A stretch of DNA of 64,000 nucleotides from Nostoc sp. MG11 (GCF_014904695.1 NZ_JACXXN010000022.1:1-64000), one strand, 5' to 3'; shown: positions 1-8,750, counted from the stretch's first letter. Made by a program: numbers and translations. Notes: generated by a model from the sequence alone, not told the origin.

Positions 1-1162
1 CAAATCCTAGTCCGGCCTTTGCTTGCCACCCAACATTGAGAGCTACTGGCCCCAACAGGTCAATGTTATAGTCTCGCTGTGAGGTAGAAAGTAATTGTGC
101 TGATGTGTATGCTTGGTCAACCAAGTGCTGTTGAGGCAGGAGGTTTTTTTCTCCCAAAGCTTGGTGAATTGAGGGAACAACAGTTAGGTCTTGAGTTGTG
201 GCAGCAGTCGTCTCTACATGAGTGATAATATGAGGCGAATCTTCATCACAACTTTCTGTCAAATGCACTTTGTAGCCTGTCCAGTTGGTAGTGCGTTTGG
301 TGCTGTTACGGGCATCTAAGTCATAGGGAGAGCGAATTCGCACAGCTCCGGGTGGCCCATCTTTGTCATTGCGTAATTCAATTTTGTCTGTTGGTGCATA
401 GTATTGCTGTAACCAAACCTGACGCAAAATTTCTACGGCTGGCAGTTGCCGCAGTTGGATGGGGGAAGTTTGGGAATAGATGTTATCGAGTAAATAAAAG
501 CCATCAGCCCCAATTGTCTGAGCTAAAAATTCTCGCTCCCAAGCCGTTCTGGGCAATCGGGTATCTTCAAAGCGTCTGCTATAGCGGTCATACCATTCGG
601 CGGGAGCTAATGACTTCAGCCAAGTCGGTGCAACTTCAGCCACAGCATTCAAAGCGTACCGCAGGGTTTCTCCCAAATGCTCTAGTCTTGTTAGGTCTCT
701 AACTACTGTTAACACATGGGTTGAGTCAGTGCGCTGTTTTCCCTTTGCCCAGAGCAGTTTCCGTTCCTGAAATCTCAACAACATCTTGTCTAGTATTTGC
801 TGCTCGACACCACCTGTTATTAATCTGTCGCGGAATTCGCTCAAAACACTAAAATCAAAACCAGGATCTGTTAACTCCAACGACAAAGCATATTTCCAGT
901 CAATCCGCCCTTGCACTGCCTGCGCTGCTTGTCTATCAGATAAATTTTCTAAATATTGCATCACCAGTATCATCGCCAATCGCCAAGGTGCTTGCGCTGG
1001 CTGACCCCGTTGTGGATAAAGTGATGCGAAATCTTCATCCTGATAAAACACCCCAAGTTCATCACGCAGTCGCATATATAAATTACCTTTGGGAAACGCA
1101 GCTTTGGCTACACGTACCGTTTCATCGGGAATAGGAAGAATTTCTTCGGGATGTAAGCACAT
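1..1162 (-). CDS. IS1182-type DDE transposase, partial (3' end beyond window)
   Basis: Reading leftward from the ATG at 1162-1160, the frame stays open for about 387 codons to the window edge, so the C-terminus is missing. The start is MCLHPEEILPIPDE. It is followed by the N-terminal helical block of IS1182/IS5-like transposases (QAPWRLAMILVMQYL, then DFSVLSEFRDRL), a first DDE-type aspartate in KQRTDSTHVL, and the segment WTGYKVHLTE that precedes the second catalytic Asp. The enzyme would cut and paste its own insertion sequence. The right IS end should lie within 1163-1300; a CCGTGTAATACACGG palindrome at 1230-1244 is a candidate part of it. No frameshift is seen in the visible part. Confidence 0.85.
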   Translation of the reverse strand, partial: MCLHPEEILPIPDETVRVAKAAFPKGNLYMRLRDELGVFYQDEDFASLYPQRGQPAQAPWRLAMILVMQYLENLSDRQAAQAVQGRIDWKYALSLELTDPGFDFSVLSEFRDRLITGGVEQQILDKMLLRFQERKLLWAKGKQRTDSTHVLTVVRDLTRLEHLGETLRYALNAVAEVAPTWLKSLAPAEWYDRYSRRFEDTRLPRTAWEREFLAQTIGADGFYLLDNIYSQTSPIQLRQLPAVEILRQVWLQQYYAPTDKIELRNDKDGPPGAVRIRSPYDLDARNSTKRTTNWTGYKVHLTESCDEDSPHIITHVETTAATTQDLTVVPSIHQALGEKNLLPQQHLVDQAYTSAQLLSTSQRDYNIDLLGPVALNVGWQAKAGLGF

Positions 1163-1331
1163 ATACTGCCTCCAAAGGTATTTCTTCTAGTTTATTGATA
1201 ATTGAGGCAGCTAAGTTAATTTTTTCTCTCCGTGTAATACACGGAAAGGTAAAACCAGCCTCTCCATGTAATACGCGGTAAAATCAGCGTTTTTATATTA
1301 AGTAATATTTCGCCAACGGTATCAGATACGT

Positions 1332-1597
1332 GCAAAATGGGACACGTTGTAAAGTTATGTTACGCAGATGGCTGAAAACCCTAGATTTTGCCTTGTTTCA
1401 ATACCGATTTGAGCGTCTTCTCTCTTGTGAAAACATCACCAAAAAAGGTCATTAATGGGCAAGTGTAAGGGACGAAAAGCCGTAAAAGCTTGGTTTTAGC
1501 ATGGAAGATTTGGATTACTCCATCATCATTTTTGGGCAAGTTAGTAAATCAACAAGGCATTCTCTGCAATATTTATTTACAACGTGTTCCAATTTGC
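1332..1597. mobile_element. MITE-like element with 22-bp terminal inverted repeats
   Basis: The 22 bp at 1332-1353 (GCAAAATGGGACACGTTGTA...) match the reverse complement of 1576-1597 at 20 of 22 positions. The 266 bp between holds no convincing reading frame. This fits a non-autonomous element or an internally deleted IS. No clear target duplication is visible at the edges. Confidence 0.5.
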
Positions 1598-1615
1598 AGG
1601 TATCCCGGCGGCCAC

Positions 1616-1731
1616 CCTTATACACCAATACAGTTCAGTTAAGCCCAAAAAATTAAATTATGTAGGTTGGGTTTCACTGCGTTCAACCCAACCTACAATT
1701 ATTCTTAACTGAACCGTATTGCCTTATACAC
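1616..1731. mobile_element. 96-bp MITE with 10-bp target duplication
   Basis: The element spans 1626-1721. Its ends are CAATACAGTTCAGTTAAG and CTTAACTGAACCGTATTG, inverted with one mismatch. An inner inverted repeat (TGTAGGTTGGGTT / AACCCAACCTACA) makes the whole unit a hairpin. It is flanked on both sides by the identical 10-mer CCTTATACAC (1616-1625 and 1722-1731), the signature of a transposition event. It is too short to encode a protein, so it would have needed a transposase in trans. Confidence 0.75.
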
Positions 1732-1738
1732 AAAATGT

Positions 1739-1766
1739 AAAAACCCTACTCAGTTCTGAGCAGGGC
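1739..1766 (-). terminator. Intrinsic terminator of the small ORF at 1804-1908
   Basis: On the minus strand CCCTGCTCAG (1766-1757), AA, CTGAGTAGGG (1754-1745) forms a hairpin with one internal mismatch, followed by TTTTTT (1744-1739). It lies about 40 bp after the stop codon of the small minus-strand gene. Confidence 0.65.
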
Positions 1767-1803
1767 TATGTAAAGTTTTTTGCTAAAATTCTCAGTTTTA
1801 TTT

Positions 1804-1908
1804 TTAGAACACGTTCATGATCGTAATAATGCTAACGCTAGTTAACATAATCAAAACGCCCATAGTTAAGGATTGGCTTAATGTATTGGAAGATTTTGAA
1901 TTGTTCAT
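1804..1908 (-). CDS. Small single-pass membrane protein (34 aa), unknown
   Basis: ATG at 1908 opens a 34-codon frame beginning MNNSKSSNTLSQSLTMG and ending with a hydrophobic helix (VLIMLTSVSIITIMNVF). An AAGGA ribosome binding site lies about 10 nt upstream, and a good intrinsic terminator follows the stop. That gives a complete transcription unit in otherwise gene-free DNA. The size resembles the tiny photosystem or cytochrome b6f subunits, but the sequence matches none that I know (PsbM, PsbT, PetN, PetL, PsaM, Psb30). No function is proposed. It could be a chance frame, though the RBS, helix and terminator together argue against that. Confidence 0.45.
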   Translation of the reverse strand: MNNSKSSNTLSQSLTMGVLIMLTSVSIITIMNVF

Positions 1909-2206
1909 TTAAGTAAAATCCTTTTTATTAAGGTTCTCTTAACCATATCAATGCCAGTATAAATATCCATAAAAGCACAGCAAAACTTAAAATCCTGTAA
2001 AGTTTCTTAGTAAATACTATGATTTGTACTTCCTAGTCAATTGTACTGAGTAAAAAAAATCAGACAATGGTCGATGCTCTATGCTCTATGCTCCATAATG
2101 TAGCGATCGCCGAATATCTGAATTACCTAATCTCCGAGCGGATTATGCGCCTTTTGTAGTGTAAAATTTACATTAATCAAGGTAGACATTTGAACAAAAA
2201 ATTATT

Positions 2207-2932
2207 ATGACAGCTTTCACGGCATCTCAAAACCAAACGAGCGCTTTTGACCTAGAGCAATTAAATCAGCAATTTGAAACAGCCACTCCAAAAGAAATTT
2301 TGGCATGGTCTATAGAGAATATCCCAACAGGGCTGGTGCAAACTAGCGCTTTTAATGTGGATGACATGGTAATTACACATATTCTTTACAGTGAACTTAA
2401 GCATCCGGTTCCTGTGATATTTCTCGACACCTTGCACCACTTCCGTGAAAGCCTAGAATTAGTTGCCAAAGCCAAACAGGTTTATAACCTAGATCTAAAA
2501 ACATACAAAACTCCAGATGTAGACACCCGCGAAGCCTTTAATGCTAAATATGGCGAAGCACTTTGGGACAGAGATATTGCCCAATTCCACCACATTACGA
2601 AAATTGAACCTCTGCAACGTAGTTTAGACGAACTAAATACAGTTGCTTGGATAACCGGACGCCGCCGTGACCAAGCAGTAACCCGTGCTAACATGCCCAT
2701 ATTTGAATTGGATAACCAAGGTCGGCTGAAAATAAATCCTATTGCCACCTGGACACGCCAAGATAGCTGGGTTTATGTGGCTGAACACAAAGTGATCTAC
2801 AACCCTCTGCACGACCAAGGTTATCCCAGCATTGGGGATGAACCTATCACTACCAAAGTAGGTCAAGGCGAAGACGAACGCGCCGGACGCTGGCGGGGAA
2901 GTAATAAAACTGAATGTGGAATTCATATTTAA
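2207..2932 (+). CDS. cysH: Phosphoadenosine phosphosulfate (PAPS) reductase
   Basis: This 241-aa protein is the usual length for cyanobacterial CysH. It would reduce PAPS to sulfite with thioredoxin in assimilatory sulfate reduction, in the cytoplasm. Visible marks are VIFLDTLHHFRESLELV of the adenine-nucleotide alpha-hydrolase fold, ITGRRRDQAVTRANMP, EPITTKVGQGEDERAGRW and the C-terminal catalytic ECGIH at residues 235-239. The CC...CxxC cysteines of iron-sulfur APS reductases are absent, which points to PAPS as substrate. The ATG at 2207 fits family N-termini, although its RBS is weak. It stands alone; the CAST begins about 330 bp downstream. Confidence 0.93.
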   Translation: MTAFTASQNQTSAFDLEQLNQQFETATPKEILAWSIENIPTGLVQTSAFNVDDMVITHILYSELKHPVPVIFLDTLHHFRESLELVAKAKQVYNLDLKTYKTPDVDTREAFNAKYGEALWDRDIAQFHHITKIEPLQRSLDELNTVAWITGRRRDQAVTRANMPIFELDNQGRLKINPIATWTRQDSWVYVAEHKVIYNPLHDQGYPSIGDEPITTKVGQGEDERAGRWRGSNKTECGIHI

Positions 2933-3142
2933 GGATAAGTAGGGAATAGGGAGTAGGGAGTGAGAAATGGAAGAAAATAATATATTTCTCCATTCTTCTA
3001 ATCGCCCTCTCTCCTCGTCTAATTACTCTGCACGTCTACGGTTAGATCAAGAATCGCATAAAACAAATTACATAACTGGTTATCTATATGAGTTTCTATC
3101 CGCAACCAGGGTATAAGCTAAACCTCTTAGGATACTCATAAA

Positions 3143-3176
3143 AATACCCCTAGCGATCGCAGGGGTTTAGGGTATT
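3143..3176. terminator. Hairpin with a HIP1 loop, possible terminator
   Basis: ACCCCT (3146-3151) and AGGGGT (3161-3166) pair around a loop made of the HIP1 octamer; outer AATACCC/GGGTATT pairing extends the stem. The T-run lies on the minus side, so its assignment to cysH is unsure. The rest of 2933-3265 holds purine-rich GGGAGTAGGG-type low-complexity sequence and no gene. Confidence 0.35.
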
Positions 3177-3265
3177 CAGATAGCTCAGTTAACTCTCGGT
3201 TTAGCTTTTGACTATCAAGTATCTCTTTTGAACTAATTTTGAAAGTTCTAAAAGGCTAAAAGCCT

Positions 3266-3504
3266 TGTACATTCACTAATTATTTGTCCATTTAACAAAA
3301 TATTGTCAAAATATTCTAAATACCTAAAACCCGAACATAGCAGAGATTATGCCAGGTTTTTTCCTATTTAAGACAGTTATACCCATCTAAGCCGATATTC
3401 ACTAATTAGATGTCAAATACCAGATATTTCACAATTTAATTGTCACTTCCAAAAACCTGGAAAAATCATGAGTTTTCATAAATTAACAAATTATTTGTCA
3501 ATTT
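3266..3504. repeat. CAST left end with repeated TnsB-type binding sites
   Basis: The terminal TGTACA is followed by repeated motifs of the form (T)TCACTAATTA..TGTCA: at 3270-3292, 3293-3311, 3397-3418, 3426-3448 and 3481-3504. Several copies of such a motif at each end is what TnsB-family transposases recognise. The tnsB promoter must lie in or next to the last copies. Confidence 0.75.
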
Positions 3505-3541
3505 AATAGTATAATACAACTATGTTTTGATAAAACACTGT

Positions 3542-5281
3542 ATGGAAAATGCAGAATTTTCTACAACCTCTACGACTTGGGCAAGCTCCGCAGATGTTAA
3601 TAATGATCTTGCTGAAGCAAACGTTATAGTTTCTAAACTTTCAGATGAAGCTTTGCTGAAAATGGAGGTGATTCAAAATCTTTTAAAAAATCGCGATCGC
3701 ACTACATATACTCAAAAGCTCAAGGAAGCAGCAGAAAAGCTTGGGAAGTCAGTACGTACAGTGCGACGGCTAGTAGACAAATGGGAACACGAAGGTTTGG
3801 CTGGACTGGTGCAAAATCAACGGGTGGATAAAGGGAAGCATCGAGTTGATGAAGACTGGCAAAAGTTTGTGTTGAAGACTTATAAGGACGGTAATGAAGG
3901 TAGTAAAAGAATGACTCGCCAGCAGGTATTTATTAAAGCTAAGGCCAGAGCTGATGAACTGGGAGTTAAGCCTCCTTCCCACATGACGGTTTACCGAATT
4001 TTGCAACCGTTAATAGATAAAATTGAGCAAGCTAAAAGTATTCGCAGTCCGGGTTGGCGTGGTTCGCGGCTATCAGTCAAAACCCGTGATGGAAAAGATT
4101 TACAAATAGAACACAGTAACCAAGTTTGGCAGTGCGACCACACCCTTGTTGACGTTTTATTAGTAGATCAGCATGGCAAAATTCTTAGTCGTCCTTGGTT
4201 AACAACAGTTATTGATAGTTATTCACGCTGCATTATGGGGATTAACTTGGGCTACGATGCACCAAGTTCGACTGTTGTAGCTTTGGCGCTACGTCATGCA
4301 ATTTTGCCCAAGCAATATGGGTCAGAATATGGACTTCACGAAGAATGGGGTACTTCTGGTTTGCCGCAACACTTTTATACCGATGGGGGTAAAGATTTTC
4401 GTTCCAACCATTTACAGCAAATAGGGGTGCAGTTAGGATTTGTTTGTCATTTGCGCGTTAGCGAAGCGGCTCTGAAAGAGCTTCGCCCATCTGAAGGTGG
4501 TACTGTCGAACGTCCATTTAAAACTTTAAATACAGAATTATTCTCAACTTTACAAGGATATACAGGTTCAAACGTTCAAGAGCGACCAGAGGAAGCGGAG
4601 AAAGAAGCTTGCTTAACGTTGCGGCAATTAGAGCAAATGTTGGTGCGTTACATCGTTGATAACTATAACCAGCGACTTGATGCTCGAATGGGCGACCAGA
4701 CAAGATTTCAACGCTGGGAATCTGGTTTAATTGCAGCACCCGATTTACTTTCCGAGAGGGATTTGGATATTTGCTTAATGAAGCAAACACGGCGACAAAT
4801 TCAACGCGGGGGATATCTGCAATTTGAAAACTTGATGTATCGAGGTGAACTCTTAGCGGGTTATGCGGGGGAAAGTGTTGTGTTGCGATATGACCCCAGA
4901 GACATCACAACGATTTTGGTTTATCGCATAGAAGGGGATAAAGAGGTATTTATTGCTCGTGCTTATGCTCAAGATTTGGAGGCAGAAGAACTATCTTTAG
5001 ATGAAGCAAAAGCTAGTAGCCGTAAGGTCAGAGAAGCGGGTAAGGCTGTGAGCAATCGCTCAATTTTGGCTGAAGTTAGGGAACGCGAAACATTCCAAAC
5101 TCAAAAGAAAACTAAAAAAGAGCGTCAGAAAGTAGAACAGGCTGAGGTCAAAAAATCTAAACAACTTATACCTGTTGAGCCAGAAGAATCAGTAGAGATG
5201 GTATCTATTGATAGCGAACCTGAGCCAGAGATGCCGGAAGTTTTTGATTATGAACAAATGCGTGAAGATTACGGATTTTAA
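3542..5281 (+). CDS. tnsB: TnsB, DDE transposase of the V-K CAST (with small insertion)
   Basis: This 579-aa protein closely resembles ShCAST/AcCAST TnsB. It has HTH regions at 40-160 (KSVRTVRRLVDKWEHEGLAGL), an RNase-H-fold core with Asp in VWQCDHTLVDV (about 198), Asp in HFYTDGGKDF (about 279) and Glu in SEGGTVERPFKT (about 320), then the C-terminal tail ending DYEQMREDYGF that contacts TnsC. It would carry out strand transfer at the TGTACA ends. I chose ATG 3542 over the in-frame TTG 3527. Oddity: residues 306-314 (VSEAALKEL, nt 4457-4483) replace one residue of the relatives. This is a small palindromic repeat inserted a few residues before the catalytic Glu, and activity may be impaired. 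Confidence 0.9.
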   Translation: MENAEFSTTSTTWASSADVNNDLAEANVIVSKLSDEALLKMEVIQNLLKNRDRTTYTQKLKEAAEKLGKSVRTVRRLVDKWEHEGLAGLVQNQRVDKGKHRVDEDWQKFVLKTYKDGNEGSKRMTRQQVFIKAKARADELGVKPPSHMTVYRILQPLIDKIEQAKSIRSPGWRGSRLSVKTRDGKDLQIEHSNQVWQCDHTLVDVLLVDQHGKILSRPWLTTVIDSYSRCIMGINLGYDAPSSTVVALALRHAILPKQYGSEYGLHEEWGTSGLPQHFYTDGGKDFRSNHLQQIGVQLGFVCHLRVSEAALKELRPSEGGTVERPFKTLNTELFSTLQGYTGSNVQERPEEAEKEACLTLRQLEQMLVRYIVDNYNQRLDARMGDQTRFQRWESGLIAAPDLLSERDLDICLMKQTRRQIQRGGYLQFENLMYRGELLAGYAGESVVLRYDPRDITTILVYRIEGDKEVFIARAYAQDLEAEELSLDEAKASSRKVREAGKAVSNRSILAEVRERETFQTQKKTKKERQKVEQAEVKKSKQLIPVEPEESVEMVSIDSEPEPEMPEVFDYEQMREDYGF

Positions 5282-5284
5282 AAA

Positions 5285-5669
5285 ATGACTTCAAAAGAAG
5301 CCCAAGCAGTCGCCCAACAATTAGGTGATATTCCCGTTAATAGTGAAAAATTACAGGCGGAGATTCAACGATTAAATCGTAAAGGTTTTGTCCCACTTGA
5401 ACAAGTGCAAATTCTTCATGATTGGTTGGAAGGAAAGCGTCAATCAAGACAATCTGGGCGTGTGGTAGGTGAGTCCAGAACAGGTAAAACAATGGGTTGT
5501 GATGCCTATAGGCTTAGGAATATATCAAGTAACTAAAGGAACAGTGGCAGAAATTCGAGATAGAACACTGCGGGTTCTTAAAGGTTGCGGGGTAGAGATG
5601 TTGATTATTGATGAAGCTGACCAATTTAAGCGGGGGTGCGATCGCCCGATGGGAAAAGTTTTGGTTTAA
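5285..5669 (+). pseudogene. tnsC: TnsC AAA+ ATPase remnant
   Basis: It begins 3 bp after tnsB with MTSKEAQAVAQQLGD. It keeps the Walker A region (VVGESRTGKT) and then shifts frame near 5505-5535, where about 40 residues present in relatives are missing. The second frame resumes with QVTKGTVAEIRDRTLRVLKG and the Walker B segment EMLIIDEAD. After DQFK the gene runs straight into tniQ sequence, so the C-terminal half is gone. TnsC normally polymerises on target DNA and recruits TnsB; this product could not. Two separate deletions are the simplest explanation. Confidence 0.85.
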
Positions 5670-5787
5670 TCCGCCTCCTTCTCGGCAGCAGTTGGAAGCG
5701 TTGGCTATTGTGGTGGGAGTTGAGGCCGATAGGTTAGAGCAGATGTTACCACCTGCTGGGGAGGGAATGAAGATGGAGCCAATTTGA
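5632..5787 (+). pseudogene. tniQ: TniQ fragment (51 codons)
   Basis: In the frame GAIARWEKFWFNPPPSR...LEQMLPPAGEGM...EPI the sequence follows the middle of V-K CAST TniQ and then stops at TGA 5785-5787. Both the N-terminus and the zinc-binding C-terminal part (CGACY... in relatives) are absent. The left junction with tnsC falls at the HIP1 octamer 5638-5645, suggesting a deletion with one endpoint there. The piece overlaps the end of the tnsC remnant in another frame. Confidence 0.8.
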
Positions 5788-6020
5788 TGTTTGCCAATAT
5801 GACAAGTGATCAGAAGTGTTTATAGACTTTATTTTTGAGTATTGACTGTTTATGTTTTACTTTATAGAATTTTCTATAAAAATTGTATATGATGTATACC
5901 ATAATTAATAAAAATATTAAACAAATTTAATAATAAATTATCTGAAATCAAAAATTTTCAAACAATGAACAATAGCAGTAATAATCAAACTTAGTATTGT
6001 TTTTTTAGGAGAAAGTTAAG

Positions 6021-6497
6021 GTGAATCATGATAGAAATGTTGAAGGCTTACGTCAGAATGCTTATAGAAAGCGACTAGAAGCTATTGAAAAGACAGAAAA
6101 AGGAATTCAAAAACTTCTACAAGAAGGTAAAAGTATAAACTTTAAAGCTGTTGCTGAAGCTGCTGAAGTTTCCACAGCTTGGCTTTATAAGGAACCAGTG
6201 ATTAAAGAACGTATTCAAATTTTAAGGGATCAAAATACTAAAAAAAAGAAGCAATATTCTTTGAAATGTCAGACTTTTAATGATGAAATATGTGCTGATA
6301 TAATTGTGGTAATAGATAAAGCAGTAAACAAAATAGAAACAAAAAACATGGATTGGGATGAATGCACTAGATGTATAAAGCAAATAAGCACACAAATCGC
6401 AGAACTTGATGAGCAAATACACTCTTTGAAAATTGAAAACTTAAAACTTAAAAAACAGATCGCTTATATAGCTTCAGAAATGAATCAGAATATTTAG
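6021..6497 (+). CDS. DUF6262 / Tn554 TnpC-like protein (CAST cargo)
   Basis: This 158-aa protein starts at GTG 6021, set by AGGAG at 6007-6011. The opening (RNVEGLRQNAYRKRLEAI) and SINFKAVAEAAEVSTAWLYK are characteristic of DUF6262/TnpC proteins of Tn554-type elements, with an HTH-like segment around residues 45-65. A coiled-coil tail (residues 115-155) follows. TnpC is an accessory DNA-binding factor for tyrosine-recombinase transposons; the partner recombinases TnpA/TnpB are not here, so this is a stranded or reused piece in the cargo of the CAST. Its A-T-rich codon use differs from the CAST genes. Confidence 0.6.
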   Translation: MNHDRNVEGLRQNAYRKRLEAIEKTEKGIQKLLQEGKSINFKAVAEAAEVSTAWLYKEPVIKERIQILRDQNTKKKKQYSLKCQTFNDEICADIIVVIDKAVNKIETKNMDWDECTRCIKQISTQIAELDEQIHSLKIENLKLKKQIAYIASEMNQNI

Positions 6498-6615
6498 CAA
6501 ATTTGATTTAATTAAAAAAGGCATATTAAATATGCCTAGATTTAATGAAAAATATAACTTTACTTAACTTGAGCGTTATTTATTTAAAACTAACAGTCGA
6601 TCACAACTTATTATC

Positions 6616-6792
6616 TTAATTTGACGCTAAAATGTGTAGATGCTTATTCAGTGAAAGTTTTGCTAGTTCTTTTGCAGCTTCATAATCACTATTTTCTCGA
6701 TGTAAGTTTTTGGACATTAAATTCAAACAAAATTCCTTTTCATATTCGTCAACAGATTTATACTGTTGTTGCTTATTTTTTCTATTCTTCAT
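6616..6792 (-). CDS. Small basic protein (58 aa), unknown, CAST cargo
   Basis: I take the ATG at 6792 (MKNRKNKQQQYKSVDEYEKE), which overlaps the 3' end of the Ntn-hydrolase-like gene by 11 bp, a coupled arrangement. The product is charged and mostly helical, with no motif that I recognise. An upstream in-frame ATG at 6843 would add 17 residues, but only by running deeper into the neighbouring gene. Its reality rests on the tight coupling. Confidence 0.4.
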   Translation of the reverse strand: MKNRKNKQQQYKSVDEYEKEFCLNLMSKNLHRENSDYEAAKELAKLSLNKHLHILASN

Positions 6793-8110
6793 ATGATTCT
6801 CCTTGTACTTTAGGCTTTTTAACTTGATGATAGTAATTAGCAAAGAAGAGAGGATTTAAGTGTTGTTCAAAATATTGCTTCTGCTTAATCCATATGAAAC
6901 CATCTCCTTTGGAAATTACTGCTACATCGATCAACCCTCCTACAGTTTCATCTTCCATTGATATTTTTTGCCTTAGTGCTGTCAAATTTACCAGCGACTC
7001 TGCCATTACCGCTAGTTCTTCTTTTGGAAGAACTGCACAAGCGTTGATAATAGGATTAACATGTTTTTCTCTTCTATATTTTGACATATTTGAGTTGAAA
7101 TCATTTAGTACATTAGTACTTAATTTCTTAAGTTTTTTAATAAGTTCAGTTCTACGGGTATTGTTTAATTCAGTTATGTGATTTACTATCTGAACATGAT
7201 ACTCTTCAAAAATTGCATCTAAGTACCCTTCAAGACATAAACGGTAGTCAGGATGTATACCCTCCATGAATGTATAAACCATTTTATGTTGTGCAAAAGG
7301 AACAATAGCTGCTGTCATATCAGAACTAATTTGAGTCTCTCCTGTTTGTTTATATTTTAATCTATTGTTAGCTACACCTTCAATTAAGTATGCCATCACT
7401 GATGGATATATATCTGACTCGCCAAAGCCTGCAATTACAATTCCAGAACTTAGCTCTGAAGGAAATATATCTTTTGAAAATAGATAACCACAGATTTCAG
7501 TCAACTTAATATTAAGGTTTTTTGTGTTAACTAATTTTCCAAACACATCTTTTTTAGCTGATTCTATTTCTTCGTCATACTTATCAAGAATTTCTTGAAA
7601 ATGATTTTCTGAAACAGAAGGAATATTCTTTGCCTGGCGTAAAAGCTTATGAGTATATGTAATTCTTTCAGATAGTATTTTTTTATATTTTTGTTTAGTT
7701 AATTCTTCTTCTTCATATATAATTTGTTTTATTTTATTACCAATTTCTTCTTTAAGAGTTTCAAATAAATTGCTAATAGCAGCATATACATAGTCTGATT
7801 GTTCTGTTTCAGGAAAAAGAGGGTTTCCATTATCAAGATAAGTTACAAATTACTCTGCATATTCTTGGAGTGTCTCAAATTTTTGATCTCCAAGTTTTTT
7901 GGAATACATTTTTATGATTGTTTCCCAAGGAATACTCATCAAATCTGCATTGCCATAAACCATAATGCCAACAGGATGATACTTAGATAGCATGAATAGT
8001 TTATTAACTGTGTTATATACTTTTCTTCCTCCTTGACCAACAACTGTAACTGCACTATCTGCGGCTAGGGCAACAGCCATTCTATTCATTACTGCTACTT
8101 CTGCTGTCAT
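6782..8110 (-). pseudogene. Proteasome-like Ntn-hydrolase family protein, interrupted by in-frame TAA
   Basis: The N-terminal part (MTAEVAVMNRMAVALAADSAVT, then KVYNTVNKLFMLSKYHPVGIM) resembles the start of proteasome/HslV-type Ntn hydrolases and a family of bacterial proteins of unknown role. After 86 residues (ending LQEYAE) a TAA at 7852-7850 stops the frame. The same frame continues without another stop for 355 codons (FVTYLDNGNPLFPETEQ...) to 6782, so one base change split a gene of about 442 residues. The C-terminal part has a GTG start candidate at 7546. Substrate and function are unknown. It is probably cargo acquired by the transposon and then mutated. Confidence 0.6.
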
Positions 8111-8267
8111 AGAAGCTTTTCCAGATAAAATTTATGTACTTTGTAAGTATATAAACAAAGTAAATACTACGTCAAGAGTAAGCTAAATTTTTTACTGCTT
8201 TGTAGTGTTTGAGCAAGAGTTTGTTAGGCTTTTGAAGCCCTATATTATGCAGTTATGTGGAGATTCG

Positions 8268-8750
8268 TTATTCTATATTGTCTTCACGGTTGATGGCTTT
8301 ATCCCGTAGACTATTTACTACCGACAAATAAATTACATCTAACCATACGGGAATCACTGCTTTACCTTCCACTACAGAAGCGATCGCTTTTTCTCGGTCA
8401 AACTCCACAAGGGAAAGCATCAGCCCTGTTCCTCCCTTGGCAGCTTTTTCTCCCACTGTTCCTAACAACATAAAACGCTTTCCCTGACCAGATTTAAACA
8501 ACTCCGGCTCCTTGTCTTTCAGGGTTTTGACCGTTTCACCAGCCAAATCAAAACTCAACCCAGCAGACAGAAAATATACCATCACAGCCAATTCCACCAA
8601 ATTGGCTTTTGAGTAATAAATACTACGCCCAGTTCCCGTTTCACTGATAACAGGAACAATCACCCCCTTCTCTCGCCAGTACTGGAGCTGACGCAGGGTA
8701 CAGCCTGTTATTTCAGCCGCTTGTTTGCTCGTAAAAAATGTGTCCTGCAT
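8268..8750 (-). CDS. cvkR: CvkR, MerR-type repressor of the V-K CAST
   Basis: This intact 160-aa protein has an N-terminal MerR winged HTH (FFTSKQAAEITGCTLRQLQY, residues 5-24, then WREKGVIVPV) and lacks the usual effector-binding cysteines. It is divergent from cas12k with 70 bp between the starts. That is the position of CvkR, reported in Anabaena as a repressor of cas12k and of CAST RNAs. It is the only protein gene of the element without visible damage, so it may still be expressed. The ATG start fits MerR N-termini. Confidence 0.85.
   Translation of the reverse strand: MQDTFFTSKQAAEITGCTLRQLQYWREKGVIVPVISETGTGRSIYYSKANLVELAVMVYFLSAGLSFDLAGETVKTLKDKEPELFKSGQGKRFMLLGTVGEKAAKGGTGLMLSLVEFDREKAIASVVEGKAVIPVWLDVIYLSVVNSLRDKAINREDNIE

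Noticed and set aside
352-1004. Plus-strand frames of 116 and 72 codons
   Set aside because: They are antisense to the open IS1182-type transposase frame, which has clear protein motifs.
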